Source: Chitinophagaceae bacterium
GTDB taxonomy: Bacteria > Bacteroidota > Bacteroidia > Chitinophagales > Chitinophagaceae
Assembly: GCA_019638595.1 (NCBI GenBank)
Contig: JAHBTJ010000003.1
Span: 248,001-312,000 of the forward strand
Direction of reading: 5' to 3'
Length of the DNA: 64,000 nucleotides
Shown: positions 15,705 through 24,467 of the stretch, in pieces
Layout of the letters: the number at the start of each line of letters is the position of its first letter
How positions within the stretch are numbered: the stretch's first letter is position 1
Made by a program: the position numbers and the translations under genes
The notes under the pieces: generated by a model
The model's input: only the letters and a program-made list of their open reading frames with translations
What the model was told of the DNA's origin: nothing
Database searches by the model: none

Positions 15705-18224
15705 TCAATTAAGAAGCTTTTGTTTGTCAGCTATTAGAGCTGCAATTGCTGCTTCAATATTTCCGCTATGCCGCTCTACATACTCAAGAACCTGCACTCG
15801 TTCCTTGCCGTCAGTCGTAAACGAATAATACTCTTCCGGGCATAATTCGTTTTTGAAAACTTTAGTGATCATACCAGCAATATCAATGAGGATTTCCCGC
15901 TCGTCTTTATTTACCGAAAGAGTGATAGTCTTCGATTTATCTGATAACCCCAACGTATCCTGCAGTTTATCAAATTTGTTCATGAACTTGCGCATGTCCA
16001 TTAGGATCTTGATATCTGAGTTATTGATGATAGTGTCTTTAATGATTGGAGAGCTGATGAGATCATCGAGCTCTTGAGTGACCACCATCGGTATGCCGTT
16101 AAATTTGCGGACTGTTTTCCAGGTAAATCGAATAAACCCGGCCATACTGGGTTTAGTAATGGGTTTCCAGGCCTCATCAATGTCAAGCACTTTTCTTACT
16201 CCGGGTAGTTTGCGCATTTTGGAAATAAAAATTTCCATAGTGATCAAAATAACGACCGGCGCGAGCACCGGATTATCTTTAATGTTGTCAATTTCTACAA
16301 CAACAAAACGTTCTTTTAACAAATCAAGCTGTTCTTCAGCATTGAGCAGGTAATCAAATTCGCCTCCCCGGTAGAAAGATTTTAATACATACAAAAAGTT
16401 AGTGATATCGAAATCCTTCTCCTTAACTTGTTCACTCCGTAAGATGTCGGTATAGTCTGTTTCGAGATATTCATAAAAGGTATTGAAGCACGGAAATATT
16501 TTTTTGTCGCGCTCTAACAACTGGTAGTATCCCTGAAGAGCATTCGAGATGGCTACATATTCGGACCGGGTAATGTCTTCGTTTTCCTGTTTCCACAGAG
16601 CTACCAGGATACCTTTGAGGCTTTCTTTTTTTTCAGTGTCCAGTATGTCTCCTTCCGAAAGATAAAAAGGATTAAACTTGATTGGATTTTGCTCTGTATA
16701 AGTAAAATAATAACCTCCGAGTAACTGGCAAAGCCCTTTATAGCTTCCTCCTATATCTATAACAAGACAGTGCGCACCCTGATCATAAAGAGAACGAAGG
16801 ATATGGTTTACTGTCATGCTTTTTCCGCCTCCTGACGTTCCACAACATAGCAGGCCCATATTGTTGGAAATACCAAGCTTCCTCGGTTCGTCGAACATAT
16901 CCACATATACAGGTTTGCCAAAACGGTCACAGAATCTGATGCCCTGTTCTGGTTTTACGCTGCGATAGTTGGTTTCCATATTAAAGAAACATGTAGCTTG
17001 CTCGGCAAACGTGTCGAAGGTTTCATTGGCAGGAAGGTCAGCAGCATTGCCCGGAAGGGATGCCCAAAATATTTGAGCAGCACCTGCAATTTCCTGGTGC
17101 GGGGAGGCATCCAGTTGCGCGATGGCAGCAGATGTTTGATTCCGCAAATCCTTTAGCTGCCCCTGATCATCCGTCCATGCGATGATATTAAAATGCGCTT
17201 TTACACATTGACGTTGCTGGCTGACGGCTTCGTTCAGGAAGCTGTTAACAGCATCACGGGAGATTGCATTTTCGCGGGAGTAAGCTGACAGAGACTGTAA
17301 TCGTCTGCGTCGGGCTTCCAGACGCTTGAGTGTCTTGGGGGTATCTTCAATAATCAAAAATTGATTATATATATGGTTGGAGCGAAGCAATAGCCCAATG
17401 GAGCTGGCAAATCCGATGGAGAATTTGCTTACATCGGTAGAGTACTTGTCATAGGTAATACGGCTACCACAGACAGATGGGAGGTCTTCAGGATCTGCAA
17501 TACTATAGAGCTGTACATGCTTCTCACCAATTTGCCATTGAGGCTTAAAAATAATATCACGGCGGGCCGGCTGCTCCGTTTCAGAAAGAAGAAAACAATA
17601 CTTTTCAAGCAATCCTGCCTTTTTTTTATCGCCAGCTAATTCTTCGGCGGTAAGCTGTCTGCAACGAATCAAATTACCTTCTGAGAGCAGCCTAATAAAT
17701 TGACTCGATTTATCCAAAAATTCCTGAAGCAGTTGAGGTTGCAATGCGACATTAGGTACAAGGGTTGGACGCAAAAGATTTGAAAACGCGGAACTTGACG
17801 GCTTTCTGTTATCAGCCTTCCGGGTGATCATCAGGTAGCAGTTGTGATTGAGATATTCCCGGTTATTAAAATGTGCCTCGCTTCTTTTTTTTAGAAAGGA
17901 CTGGTCTTCTGAACGGTCTGCTTTGTATTTGTCCTTCATGAACCAGTCCTGTTTGTGCAGAATAGTGCCTGCCGGCAGGAGCTTAACGGCACGTAACCAC
18001 AGGTGGTGCAGTTGCTCGTAATCTTCTGCCGAAAGTGTGAAGATCTCCGGCAGGCTAAGCTCGTATGCGATTGTGATATCCCCTTGCTTGCTGATCAGGC
18101 AATCCTTTTCTATTTTATATATTGGCAACAACTTGTCCAGATCGCTCGCACTATCTCGCGGCTGGCGTAAGTACAGAAGTAGAGAACAAATCATCGCCGA
18201 ACACATCACAATTACTACAATCAT
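15705..18224 (-). CDS. traG: Conjugation system ATPase TraG (VirB4-like)
   Basis: Cytoplasmic/inner-membrane ATPase that powers assembly of the mating channel. An N-terminal hydrophobic segment (MIVVIVMCSAMICSLLLYL) precedes a VirB4-like N-domain and a P-loop ATPase domain with Walker A GTSGGGKS (about residue 465) and Walker B VRKVLDIDEAWKP (about residue 680). At 839 residues it has family length and no breaks. It overlaps traF by 4 nt, indicating translational coupling. Confidence 0.96.
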   Translation of the reverse strand: MIVVIVMCSAMICSLLLYLRQPRDSASDLDKLLPIYKIEKDCLISKQGDITIAYELSLPEIFTLSAEDYEQLHHLWLRAVKLLPAGTILHKQDWFMKDKYKADRSEDQSFLKKRSEAHFNNREYLNHNCYLMITRKADNRKPSSSAFSNLLRPTLVPNVALQPQLLQEFLDKSSQFIRLLSEGNLIRCRQLTAEELAGDKKKAGLLEKYCFLLSETEQPARRDIIFKPQWQIGEKHVQLYSIADPEDLPSVCGSRITYDKYSTDVSKFSIGFASSIGLLLRSNHIYNQFLIIEDTPKTLKRLEARRRRLQSLSAYSRENAISRDAVNSFLNEAVSQQRQCVKAHFNIIAWTDDQGQLKDLRNQTSAAIAQLDASPHQEIAGAAQIFWASLPGNAADLPANETFDTFAEQATCFFNMETNYRSVKPEQGIRFCDRFGKPVYVDMFDEPRKLGISNNMGLLCCGTSGGGKSMTVNHILRSLYDQGAHCLVIDIGGSYKGLCQLLGGYYFTYTEQNPIKFNPFYLSEGDILDTEKKESLKGILVALWKQENEDITRSEYVAISNALQGYYQLLERDKKIFPCFNTFYEYLETDYTDILRSEQVKEKDFDITNFLYVLKSFYRGGEFDYLLNAEEQLDLLKERFVVVEIDNIKDNPVLAPVVILITMEIFISKMRKLPGVRKVLDIDEAWKPITKPSMAGFIRFTWKTVRKFNGIPMVVTQELDDLISSPIIKDTIINNSDIKILMDMRKFMNKFDKLQDTLGLSDKSKTITLSVNKDEREILIDIAGMITKVFKNELCPEEYYSFTTDGKERVQVLEYVERHSGNIEAAIAALIADKQKLLN

Positions 18225-18595
18225 AAGCTACCTCCTTTCTGTTTGAGGTGAGTTAGCGGCTTTCTGCTCCTACATACAATAGCAGTGGGTATTTTACGAT
18301 GAGCTGCTATTTTCATCATCCCGTGTTCGCCGTGTTTATGGCTGACATTATAAATCCGGGTAACTAAAATGAACCCACCCGTGCCTATCGCAGGTAGCAA
18401 CAAGTATGATGAGATGCCGACAAGGTAACCGATAGCAAAAACCAATAGCAATGCTACCAAGCCTAAAGCGAGGTAGGTGATATATTGCGCCTTGATACCT
18501 TTGAACTCTATTGGTCTATTGATATTCTTATTTATCTGATAAACACTTGCCATTAATTCAGTAATTGTAATGTGTATGAATTGTTGTTGTGTCAT
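18221..18595 (-). CDS. traF: Conjugative transposon protein TraF (DUF4133)
   Basis: Small inner-membrane protein with the DUF4133 signature YQINKNINRPIEFKGIKAQY followed by two transmembrane helices (YLALGLVALLLVFAIGYLVG and YLLLPAIGTGGFILVTRIY) and HKHGEHGMMK. VirB3-like in size and position, directly before the VirB4-type traG. At 124 residues it is complete. The usual start is probably an internal Met (MASVYQINK, about 16 residues in); the longer form is open too. Confidence 0.92.
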   Translation of the reverse strand: MTQQQFIHITITELMASVYQINKNINRPIEFKGIKAQYITYLALGLVALLLVFAIGYLVGISSYLLLPAIGTGGFILVTRIYNVSHKHGEHGMMKIAAHRKIPTAIVCRSRKPLTHLKQKGGSL

Positions 18596-18606
18596 TTATA
18601 TGATCA

Positions 18607-18721
18607 CTAAACACCGAAAAAGCCTCTCAAAACAGTTGCCACGACAATCAGGAAAATACAGGATCCAAACCACGCACTCGCGACTTTTGCCGTGTCTTGA
18701 TCGCCACTATTCCATTTGTTG
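18607..18721 (-). CDS. traE: traE exon 2 (C-terminal part, DUF4134)
   Basis: Second exon of the intron-split traE. It encodes NKWNSGDQDTAKVASAWFG and CIFLIVVATVLRGFFGV then a stop; this is the conserved second half of DUF4134, with its second membrane helix. It has no start codon of its own. Joined to exon 1 at the predicted splice site it gives 333 nt in frame (110 residues) and restores the family phrase VKVYNKWNSGD. Confidence 0.9.
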
Positions 18722-20616
18722 ATCGAGTAGGCAAGGGCATTGCAGCCCAAGCCTCTCACAGATCCGTACGTGAGCGTCTCCGCTCATACGGCTCTTCTTA
18801 TTCAACCACTCGCGAAATCCTATTTCTCGGAGAAGCCGTAGGACGAAGACCCCATTTCCAGTGTGCAAACAAATCAGGATTTGCTAATGCAATATCCCCT
18901 AACCGATGTACTGCCTGAACTTTGTGTTTTCTAAATCCCTTGTACTTGTTCCGTACCCATCGAGATAATTTCATGTTTACTGGAAGGAGTGTTTCTTTCA
19001 ATTCCTTTATTTGATATTTGCCGTAGTAATTAATCCATCCCTGAATAACAGGATTGATCTGCCTAGCAATTTCTTCCAATGGAAGTTGTACCCAATAATG
19101 GTGGTTCCACCTTCTTACCGTTTCCCAAATTTTCTTTTTCGCGTTGTGGCTGATTCCCGGAGAAAATTGCAAGAATACTTCTCCGTGTTTATCAATCGCA
19201 CGTCTGGGTTTGAAAGTGTAACCGAGAAAATCAAACTGAATCAGATCGTATTCTATGTCACGATGATTCTTCTTACAGTAAACAATCTTTGTTTTCGTCT
19301 CGTTGAGTTCCAACTTGCATGCTGCGAAGCGTTGCTGAATTTCTCGTTTAATAAATTCAGCCTGTTTTAAACTTACGCAATGACAAATAGTATCATCTGC
19401 ATAACGTTCGAATGAAATGTTAGAATGTTTTCTTTTCATCCATTCATCGAATGCATAGTGAAGAAATAGATTAGCCAGTATTGGTCCTATTACTGACCCT
19501 TGTGGCACACCTCTGTTTCTTTCTACCTGTGATCCATCTGCCAATTGATAAGGAACGACTAACCAACGTTTGATGTACATCAGCGACCATTTGCATTGCA
19601 CATGCTTTTCAATAGCCTTGATGAGTAATTCATGATCGATAGTATCGAAGAACTTTTTGATATCTAAATCAACCACCCAGTGAAATAAGTGGCATCGCTC
19701 TCTGGCTTTAGCCACTGCGTCAAGGGCGGATTTAGCTCTTTGATACGCGAATGAATCTTCGTGAAAATGCGGCTCAATTAATACGTCGATGTTCATCACA
19801 ACGACCATCTGCGCAACACGATCACCAACCGTTGGAATACCGAGAGGTCTTGTCCCCCCTTTTGATTTCGGTATTTCTACCAATTTCACTGGTGGAGGCA
19901 AATAACATCCAGAACTCATACGATTCCAGATTTTGTACAAATTGCTTTTGAGATCTTTCTCAAATTCAGCAATAGATACATCATCTATTCCCGCTGTTTC
20001 CCTGTTTGCTTTTACTCTCTTGTACGCTTCCATAACAAGTTGTTTGGAAATCTCAAATGACTTTGCTTGTTGCATTCAAATCCTCCTAATTGCTTAGTTG
20101 TACAAAAACAATTCGCTGAATAAGCCAGCCCCTTCGCTCCACCTTCATTACAAAGACTTCAACACTACTACTGGCTGGTCTGTCCCTGTGACTGACATTG
20201 GTACTTTCATTCTTACAGGTTCTCTGCTTGAATTTTTCCCTTGGCATTCAGCCCCAGGTTCCCAAGTTCCCCCTAAAAGCCTCTATGCAACTCGTGCCAC
20301 CTCTATACCGGATGTCGCTGGAGCAGTTAACAGGTTCATCTCCAGCTTATCCCGAACCAAGTCTAGGAGTTCGGTTTTGACATCTTCTACTGTATTTCGA
20401 TACCTCATAAGTGGTTCACTTGCGTTCACCTTTTGCATAGTCACCTGCCGGTTTTGTACCGACTTTTGGCGTATCGCTCACGACCAAGGCTCTTAACCAA
20501 AGCCGCATACGCTGGTTTGAAACCTCCTCCTGCAAGGCGGTTTCGAGGGGCCTACCCTCATCTTTTACGGAACATCCAATTGCTGTTATTCATACAGCAA
20601 TCAGTTCTTGGCACAC
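18722..20616 (-). mobile_element. Group II intron inserted in traE
   Basis: A 1,895-nt intron on the minus strand. It begins GTGTGCC (a GUGYG-type 5' end) at 20616 and ends CTCGAT at 18722. Domain V is a 34-nt segment at 18761-18794 starting GAGCCGTATGAG with its matching CTCACGTACGG strand. Domain VI follows as a hairpin in which GAG-AGGC pairs with GCCT-(A)-CTC, leaving a bulged A seven nucleotides from the 3' end, the expected branch point. It encodes a maturase/reverse transcriptase. All parts needed for splicing are visible, and precise removal rejoins traE in frame. Confidence 0.95.
18798..20075 (-). CDS. ltrA: Group II intron reverse transcriptase/maturase
   Basis: Intron-encoded protein of 425 residues that helps its intron fold and splice and copies it into DNA at new sites. 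The reverse transcriptase core shows RTAGIDDVSIAEFEKDL-type start motifs (here KANRETAGIDDVSIAEF), GGTRPLGIPTVGDRVAQ, RGVPQGSVIGPILANLF and the catalytic YADDTICHC. A maturase domain follows (IARQINPVIQGWINYYGKY). No HNH endonuclease domain is present. The gene stops 4 nt before domain V. Confidence 0.95.
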   Translation of the reverse strand: MQQAKSFEISKQLVMEAYKRVKANRETAGIDDVSIAEFEKDLKSNLYKIWNRMSSGCYLPPPVKLVEIPKSKGGTRPLGIPTVGDRVAQMVVVMNIDVLIEPHFHEDSFAYQRAKSALDAVAKARERCHLFHWVVDLDIKKFFDTIDHELLIKAIEKHVQCKWSLMYIKRWLVVPYQLADGSQVERNRGVPQGSVIGPILANLFLHYAFDEWMKRKHSNISFERYADDTICHCVSLKQAEFIKREIQQRFAACKLELNETKTKIVYCKKNHRDIEYDLIQFDFLGYTFKPRRAIDKHGEVFLQFSPGISHNAKKKIWETVRRWNHHYWVQLPLEEIARQINPVIQGWINYYGKYQIKELKETLLPVNMKLSRWVRNKYKGFRKHKVQAVHRLGDIALANPDLFAHWKWGLRPTASPRNRISRVVE

Positions 20617-20834
20617 TATACTTTCACCGCACCCACTAGCCCGATTATCGCGCCGATGGCATACACTAGCGTTGTACCTACTTCGAAGTAGCTTTTTACC
20701 TCGTTAGTCGCTGCTGATATTCCGGCACTCCCAGATTGCGCTATCGCGCCGATACTAAAGAGAAGTGTTGTTGGAGTGAGGAAATAGTTGATCAGACGGC
20801 TTTTGTAAAGCCGCAAACATTTTCTTTTTTGCAT
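20617..20834 (-). CDS. traE: traE exon 1 (N-terminal part, DUF4134)
   Basis: First exon of TraE, a small membrane protein of the mating apparatus (VirB2/VirB3-like position). It encodes FLTPTTLLFSIGAIAQSG, a signal-like helix, and VGTTLVYAIGAIIGLVGAV before the split. The ATG at 20834 (MQKRKCLRLYKSR) is preferred; upstream in-frame sequence to 20894 runs into a hairpin. The exon ends two bases into a codon and is completed by exon 2 at 18721. Confidence 0.9.
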
Positions 20835-20885
20835 ATTGAATAGATTATTTAGTGAAGAATGCAGGTAGATAAGGGAAGGAACGGA

Positions 20886-20904
20886 CGGCGACACTGTGTC
20901 GCCG
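20886..20904 (-). promoter_or_regulatory. GC-rich hairpin in the traE leader
   Basis: Perfect inverted repeat CGGCGACA-CTG-TGTCGCCG, 8-bp stem with a 3-nt loop, about 50 nt upstream of the traE start and 25 nt after the preceding stop. It has no U tract, so it is not a normal terminator. It could stabilise or process the mRNA between the two genes. Confidence 0.5.
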
Positions 20905-20928
20905 ACCTGTTCCGCCCTATTGGTACGC

Positions 20929-21378
20929 CTAACCCATAAACCACAGTTCTGTTGCCTCCTGTTTGCTTACCTCCAAACCGAGTTCTTGCTGAGCTGTTTT
21001 GATAATGAGGTTGGTAATTGCGCTACGAAATCCTGGTTTGTTTAACATCTGGTAGCGGGAAATTTCTTTTTGAAGAGATTCGAGTAGTTGCTCCTTATCT
21101 GTGTCTTCCGATGCACTTTGAGTGATGATTACCTGTAATTCATCGGCAAGTAGCTCAAGACTCTCAAACTCTTTTTCCGATGCCGTTTCCTCTTCAATTG
21201 TATCGGTATTAGAGTCTTCTATTTTTTCTGTATTTTCCTCGCGCATCGCCGCTGCTGGTCGCGACATTATTTTTTTCCCAATCCTTAGTTTGCCCGTCAG
21301 AATAAGTATTCCGTAATAGGCTGCGCTGCCGCCAATAGTGAATATTGCAAAGTCCTTCCAGCTTATATTTTCAAGCAT
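20929..21378 (-). CDS. Hypothetical membrane-anchored ICE protein, 149 aa
   Basis: First gene of the tra operon, upstream of traE. Start taken at the ATG at 21378 (MLENISWKDFAIFTIGGSAA); a longer frame would extend through the promoter box upstream and is unlikely. One N-terminal transmembrane helix (FAIFTIGGSAAYYGILILTG) is followed by an acidic, helical cytoplasmic region (IEDSNTDTIEEETASEKEFE) and a C-terminal domain. Similar proteins occur at this spot in Bacteroidetes elements; the function is unknown. Confidence 0.65.
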   Translation of the reverse strand: MLENISWKDFAIFTIGGSAAYYGILILTGKLRIGKKIMSRPAAAMREENTEKIEDSNTDTIEEETASEKEFESLELLADELQVIITQSASEDTDKEQLLESLQKEISRYQMLNKPGFRSAITNLIIKTAQQELGLEVSKQEATELWFMG

Positions 21379-21427
21379 AAGAATTTTTTTAATTGTTAAA
21401 TGAAATCTGTTTCGCTTGTTGAGAGTG

Positions 21428-21477
21428 CAAATATGGAAGGACTGCAAAGCGATAATAGTGAGGTTTTCCTATATGGG
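21428..21477 (-). promoter_or_regulatory. ICE regulon promoter P3 (first tra operon)
   Basis: On the minus strand: box CCCATATAGG/AAAACCTCAC (21458-21477), 22 nt, then CATATTTG (21428-21435), about 50 nt before the ATG at 21378. It matches P1, P2 and P4 in box length, spacing and degenerate -7 element. It should drive the unnamed membrane protein gene, traE, traF, traG, the TraI-like genes and traJ. Confidence 0.7.
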
Positions 21478-21488
21478 AAATATTCTTA

Positions 21489-22319
21489 TTAAGGAGCAAA
21501 TTCATTGTCGTGATCAATTCGTCTTTCAAGGCTGGACATCATTGACCTCATAAACGGGGTCTTGTCTTTTTTCCGAAGTCGAATATCCTCCCATGTTTTG
21601 TAGATATTCGTTACTCTGATGCCGAAACTATTGGAAAGAAAATTTGTGAGTGTGCTGATTTTCACTTTCTTGCCAAACAGCCCGTATTCGTGCGCACTGT
21701 AAACGAATTCCACGAAGTCTGCAACAGACGCAGTCCATATAAGCCCAGACTCATTTCTATTTTGTTTTTTTGTAGATGCTTCGGCGCTGGGTATTGTGCT
21801 TTCTACATGTATTTTGAACAGCTCATATGCAATAATTCTCGCTGCTTTTGCACTCATATAAGTATTGGTGGCAAAATCAAAGTGAATATGCTCCTCATCA
21901 TAGGGAAACTCCTTTGCGCTTGATTTTCTTAGAAAATATTTGTCGTCGAAATCTTTCCTGTCCAATTTGTAGTACAGGTAAAATGCGCTTTCTGTTTTGT
22001 AAAACTGATCAATACGGTTTAGTTGCTTTACAAGAATGGCAGATTCACCAGAAGTCACCGTGCATTGTCTTAGACGAAGAAGCATTAAGTAGAATATAAG
22101 CCTGCCATCCAATTCCGGCTTTATCTTCTTAAAGAAATAGATCTCATCTGTTTCAGTTTGAAAGGGATTGGAGAGAACGTAGATGTTGACCTCTGTAATT
22201 GATGTGGTGACGATATTGATTGCATTAATGATACTATCAATATTGTTTTCCCTTAAATCCGGGAGATCGTTAAGTGTTGCTATCGTATTTTCAAGCAACT
22301 CTGCAGGATTTGTTTTCAT
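21489..22319 (-). CDS. rteC: RteC-family transfer regulator
   Basis: RteC in CTnDOT activates excision genes in response to the RteA/RteB two-component system. This 276-residue protein shows the family pattern: an acidic helical N-terminus, IYFFKKIKPELDGRLIFYL, SAFYLYYKLDRKDFDDKYFL and a C-terminal helical domain (KVKISTLTNFLSNSFGIRV) with DNA-binding character. It lies directly upstream of the tra operon and downstream of a LytS/LytTR/AraC regulatory cluster, so it is a likely relay between signal and transfer. Confidence 0.88.
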   Translation of the reverse strand: MKTNPAELLENTIATLNDLPDLRENNIDSIINAINIVTTSITEVNIYVLSNPFQTETDEIYFFKKIKPELDGRLIFYLMLLRLRQCTVTSGESAILVKQLNRIDQFYKTESAFYLYYKLDRKDFDDKYFLRKSSAKEFPYDEEHIHFDFATNTYMSAKAARIIAYELFKIHVESTIPSAEASTKKQNRNESGLIWTASVADFVEFVYSAHEYGLFGKKVKISTLTNFLSNSFGIRVTNIYKTWEDIRLRKKDKTPFMRSMMSSLERRIDHDNEFAP

Positions 22320-22747
22320 AGCCTAAAAATTAAAGGTTATTAATAGCAAGCGACCAATTGATTCCAGTTGGTCTTTTGCGATGCGCCGTGATCACTTAAT
22401 TAAAAGAGGTACCTGGTTTTGATAGGAGATCCAGGGTAATATAGAAATTACCAGTCGGACATTCATGGAAAGAGTTTCCGATAGAATACTGGAGAAAGAG
22501 TTGATTTTGAATCGGGTTGTGAGTAAGAGAGAAACTCAATAAGTAGATGCAACCATACTTTCAAAAATTGCTCTTGTTTGCTCTCAAACTATGGCATTTT
22601 GGAAAGTCATGGAAAGCGCAATTTTGGTCGAATAGTCCTGGCATTCGACATTTGCACACTTAAATCATTTCTTTGACGGCATCAATATATAGGGTTGAAA
22701 TTACTATCGTAGGAACCTAAGACAATAACAAAGCTCTCTTCTATATT
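22320..22747. other. Non-coding stretch between rteC and the AraC gene
   Basis: No gene is visible. It holds a hairpin at 22352-22373 (GACCAATTG/CAGTTGGTC with one mismatch and an ATTC loop) about 33 nt upstream of the rteC start, so rteC has a structured leader. I see no clear -33/-7 promoter, terminator or regulon box here. Confidence 0.5.
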
Positions 22748-23698
22748 TTAGGCTTTTGTCTTACGCCACGCATGAGGAGTTTGATGAAATTCCTTCTTGA
22801 AGGCCTTTATTAAAGAGGTGTCGAAGCGAAAGCCGGTTCTTTCAGCTATCATTTGAATTGACAAATCAGTAGTGTCAAGTAGTTGCTTGGCTAATTTTAA
22901 TCGCTCATAAAGCAAATATTGATAAGGTGCTTTTCCGAAGACATGGAAGAAGCCGGTTTTCAGCAAGCGACTGTTGATACCACTTTTTTTTGCAAGATCT
23001 TTGATAGAAGTATGTGTTTGGACATTTTCCCTTATAATGTCTCTTGTATAACAGATGGCTTCAATATTACTTTCAGTTAAATTCACCCCGCCTATATTGT
23101 CAGCTGGTGTCTCCAGTAGAGACTTGATCACCTGCATTGCGAAGAATCCATCTCTCGGATATTTCATCAGATTCTCTATAGCGTCCCGAGCGTAGGCGTT
23201 GCACCATAACGCAAAAGGAAACAGTAATGCGGGATATCCTTTTTTCATTGTACGAATAAACTTATCCAGCAGGTTGTCACTTCTGTTAATAGAATTGAAT
23301 ATCTCCTTATCAACGAGCATATCAAAGGTGCAATATTCCACTCCTTTTTTTAATTCAAACTTACTTTCGATAGTGGGTGAATATCCGAAATTAAATTGAC
23401 CTTGTTTTAAATAGGAATCAAAGGAACCGTTAACAATGTGGTGTATGTGATGTTTTAGCATAAGCCTAAAGCCAAGCCACGGACTCTGCTCTTGAACATG
23501 GATAATTGTATTCTCGGCGGGTTGATAGATGCTATACCAAAATGTATATCTCTTTTCTGTCACTTTTTGAGAAAACAGTCGTCCAAAAGTGCCTATTCCA
23601 TAGCTGGGCTCACTTCCAAAAATTTGGAAATGTTGCAAGTCTTCCGGCATCTTTGAGATAAGCTGAAGATCATTATCCAATGTAGTGCTTATTCGCAT
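22748..23698 (-). CDS. AraC-family transcriptional regulator
   Basis: DNA-binding regulator. The last ~100 residues form the two helix-turn-helix motifs of AraC/XylS proteins: SIKDLAKKSGINSRLLKTGF, then LAKQLLDTTDLSIQMIAERTGF and SLIKAFKKEFHQTPHAWRK. The N-terminal ~210 residues are a sensor-like domain without a recognised ligand signature. It is 48 nt downstream of a LytTR response regulator gene, probably in the same unit. Target unknown; the ICE regulon box and rteC are candidates. Confidence 0.9.
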   Translation of the reverse strand: MRISTTLDNDLQLISKMPEDLQHFQIFGSEPSYGIGTFGRLFSQKVTEKRYTFWYSIYQPAENTIIHVQEQSPWLGFRLMLKHHIHHIVNGSFDSYLKQGQFNFGYSPTIESKFELKKGVEYCTFDMLVDKEIFNSINRSDNLLDKFIRTMKKGYPALLFPFALWCNAYARDAIENLMKYPRDGFFAMQVIKSLLETPADNIGGVNLTESNIEAICYTRDIIRENVQTHTSIKDLAKKSGINSRLLKTGFFHVFGKAPYQYLLYERLKLAKQLLDTTDLSIQMIAERTGFRFDTSLIKAFKKEFHQTPHAWRKTKA

Positions 23699-23746
23699 AG
23701 GACGCTATTTAACTTATCAAATTGGCTATCAGCTTTTTAAGACCAA

Positions 23747-24463
23747 CTACAGCAATTTTTCTTTCATTTTGCCATAAAACCACTCCTTATACTGACCTCC
23801 AAGTGGAACACTGACCGCACATCCTTTCAAATGTACCTCGCTATGTTCCAGAGCTGTGATTTGTTTTATTGAAACAATATATGATTTGTGAACTCTTATA
23901 AACTGGCTTTGTGGCAATCGTTCTTCAAGTTCTTTGAGCGTCATGTACGCAATTGTCTTCCCTTCTACCCTGTGAAACGAAACATAATTGTGCAGGCTTT
24001 CTATATATTGGATATCATCCAGATTAATTTTAATGAGCTTGCCTCTTTGCTCGGTTTTGACAAATATATAGTCATTGGGAATAGCTTTTATTTCGGATTG
24101 GATAGACGTCGGGTGTAGTTGATCATACACTCTCTGAACTGCCTTTACAAAACGGTTGAATTCAATAGGCTTCATCAGATAGTCTACAGCATTAAGGTCA
24201 TAGCTCTGCACTGCAAACTCGGAATAGGCTGTGCAAAACACAATTTTTGTTTCTTTTCCTATGATCTCCATAACTTCAATGCCACTCATTTCGTCCATAT
24301 GGATATCAAGGAATACTACATCTACCTTGTGCTTTTTGACCAGCTCAATACCAATTATTGGATTGGTGGCGACGCCCACCAGAGTTATGTTTGGCAATTG
24401 CTGTATGTAGTTTTCGAGAACATTGATTGCCGATAATTCGTCGTCGATAATGATGCATCTCAT
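23747..24463 (-). CDS. LytTR-family response regulator
   Basis: Receiver domain (residues 1-115) with acidic pocket IIIDDE, phosphorylated Asp in VVFLDIH (about residue 54) and the conserved Lys in YLMKPIEF. A LytTR DNA-binding domain follows (residues ~135-235; IFVKTEQRGKLIKINLDDIQ, VHKSYIVSIKQI). The AgrA/LytR architecture is typical for peptide or membrane signals. The gene is 4 nt after its partner kinase. It lies on an ICE beside a peptide gene, which suggests pheromone sensing, by inference. Confidence 0.94.
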   Translation of the reverse strand: MRCIIIDDELSAINVLENYIQQLPNITLVGVATNPIIGIELVKKHKVDVVFLDIHMDEMSGIEVMEIIGKETKIVFCTAYSEFAVQSYDLNAVDYLMKPIEFNRFVKAVQRVYDQLHPTSIQSEIKAIPNDYIFVKTEQRGKLIKINLDDIQYIESLHNYVSFHRVEGKTIAYMTLKELEERLPQSQFIRVHKSYIVSIKQITALEHSEVHLKGCAVSVPLGGQYKEWFYGKMKEKLL

Positions 24464-24467
24464 ATTG

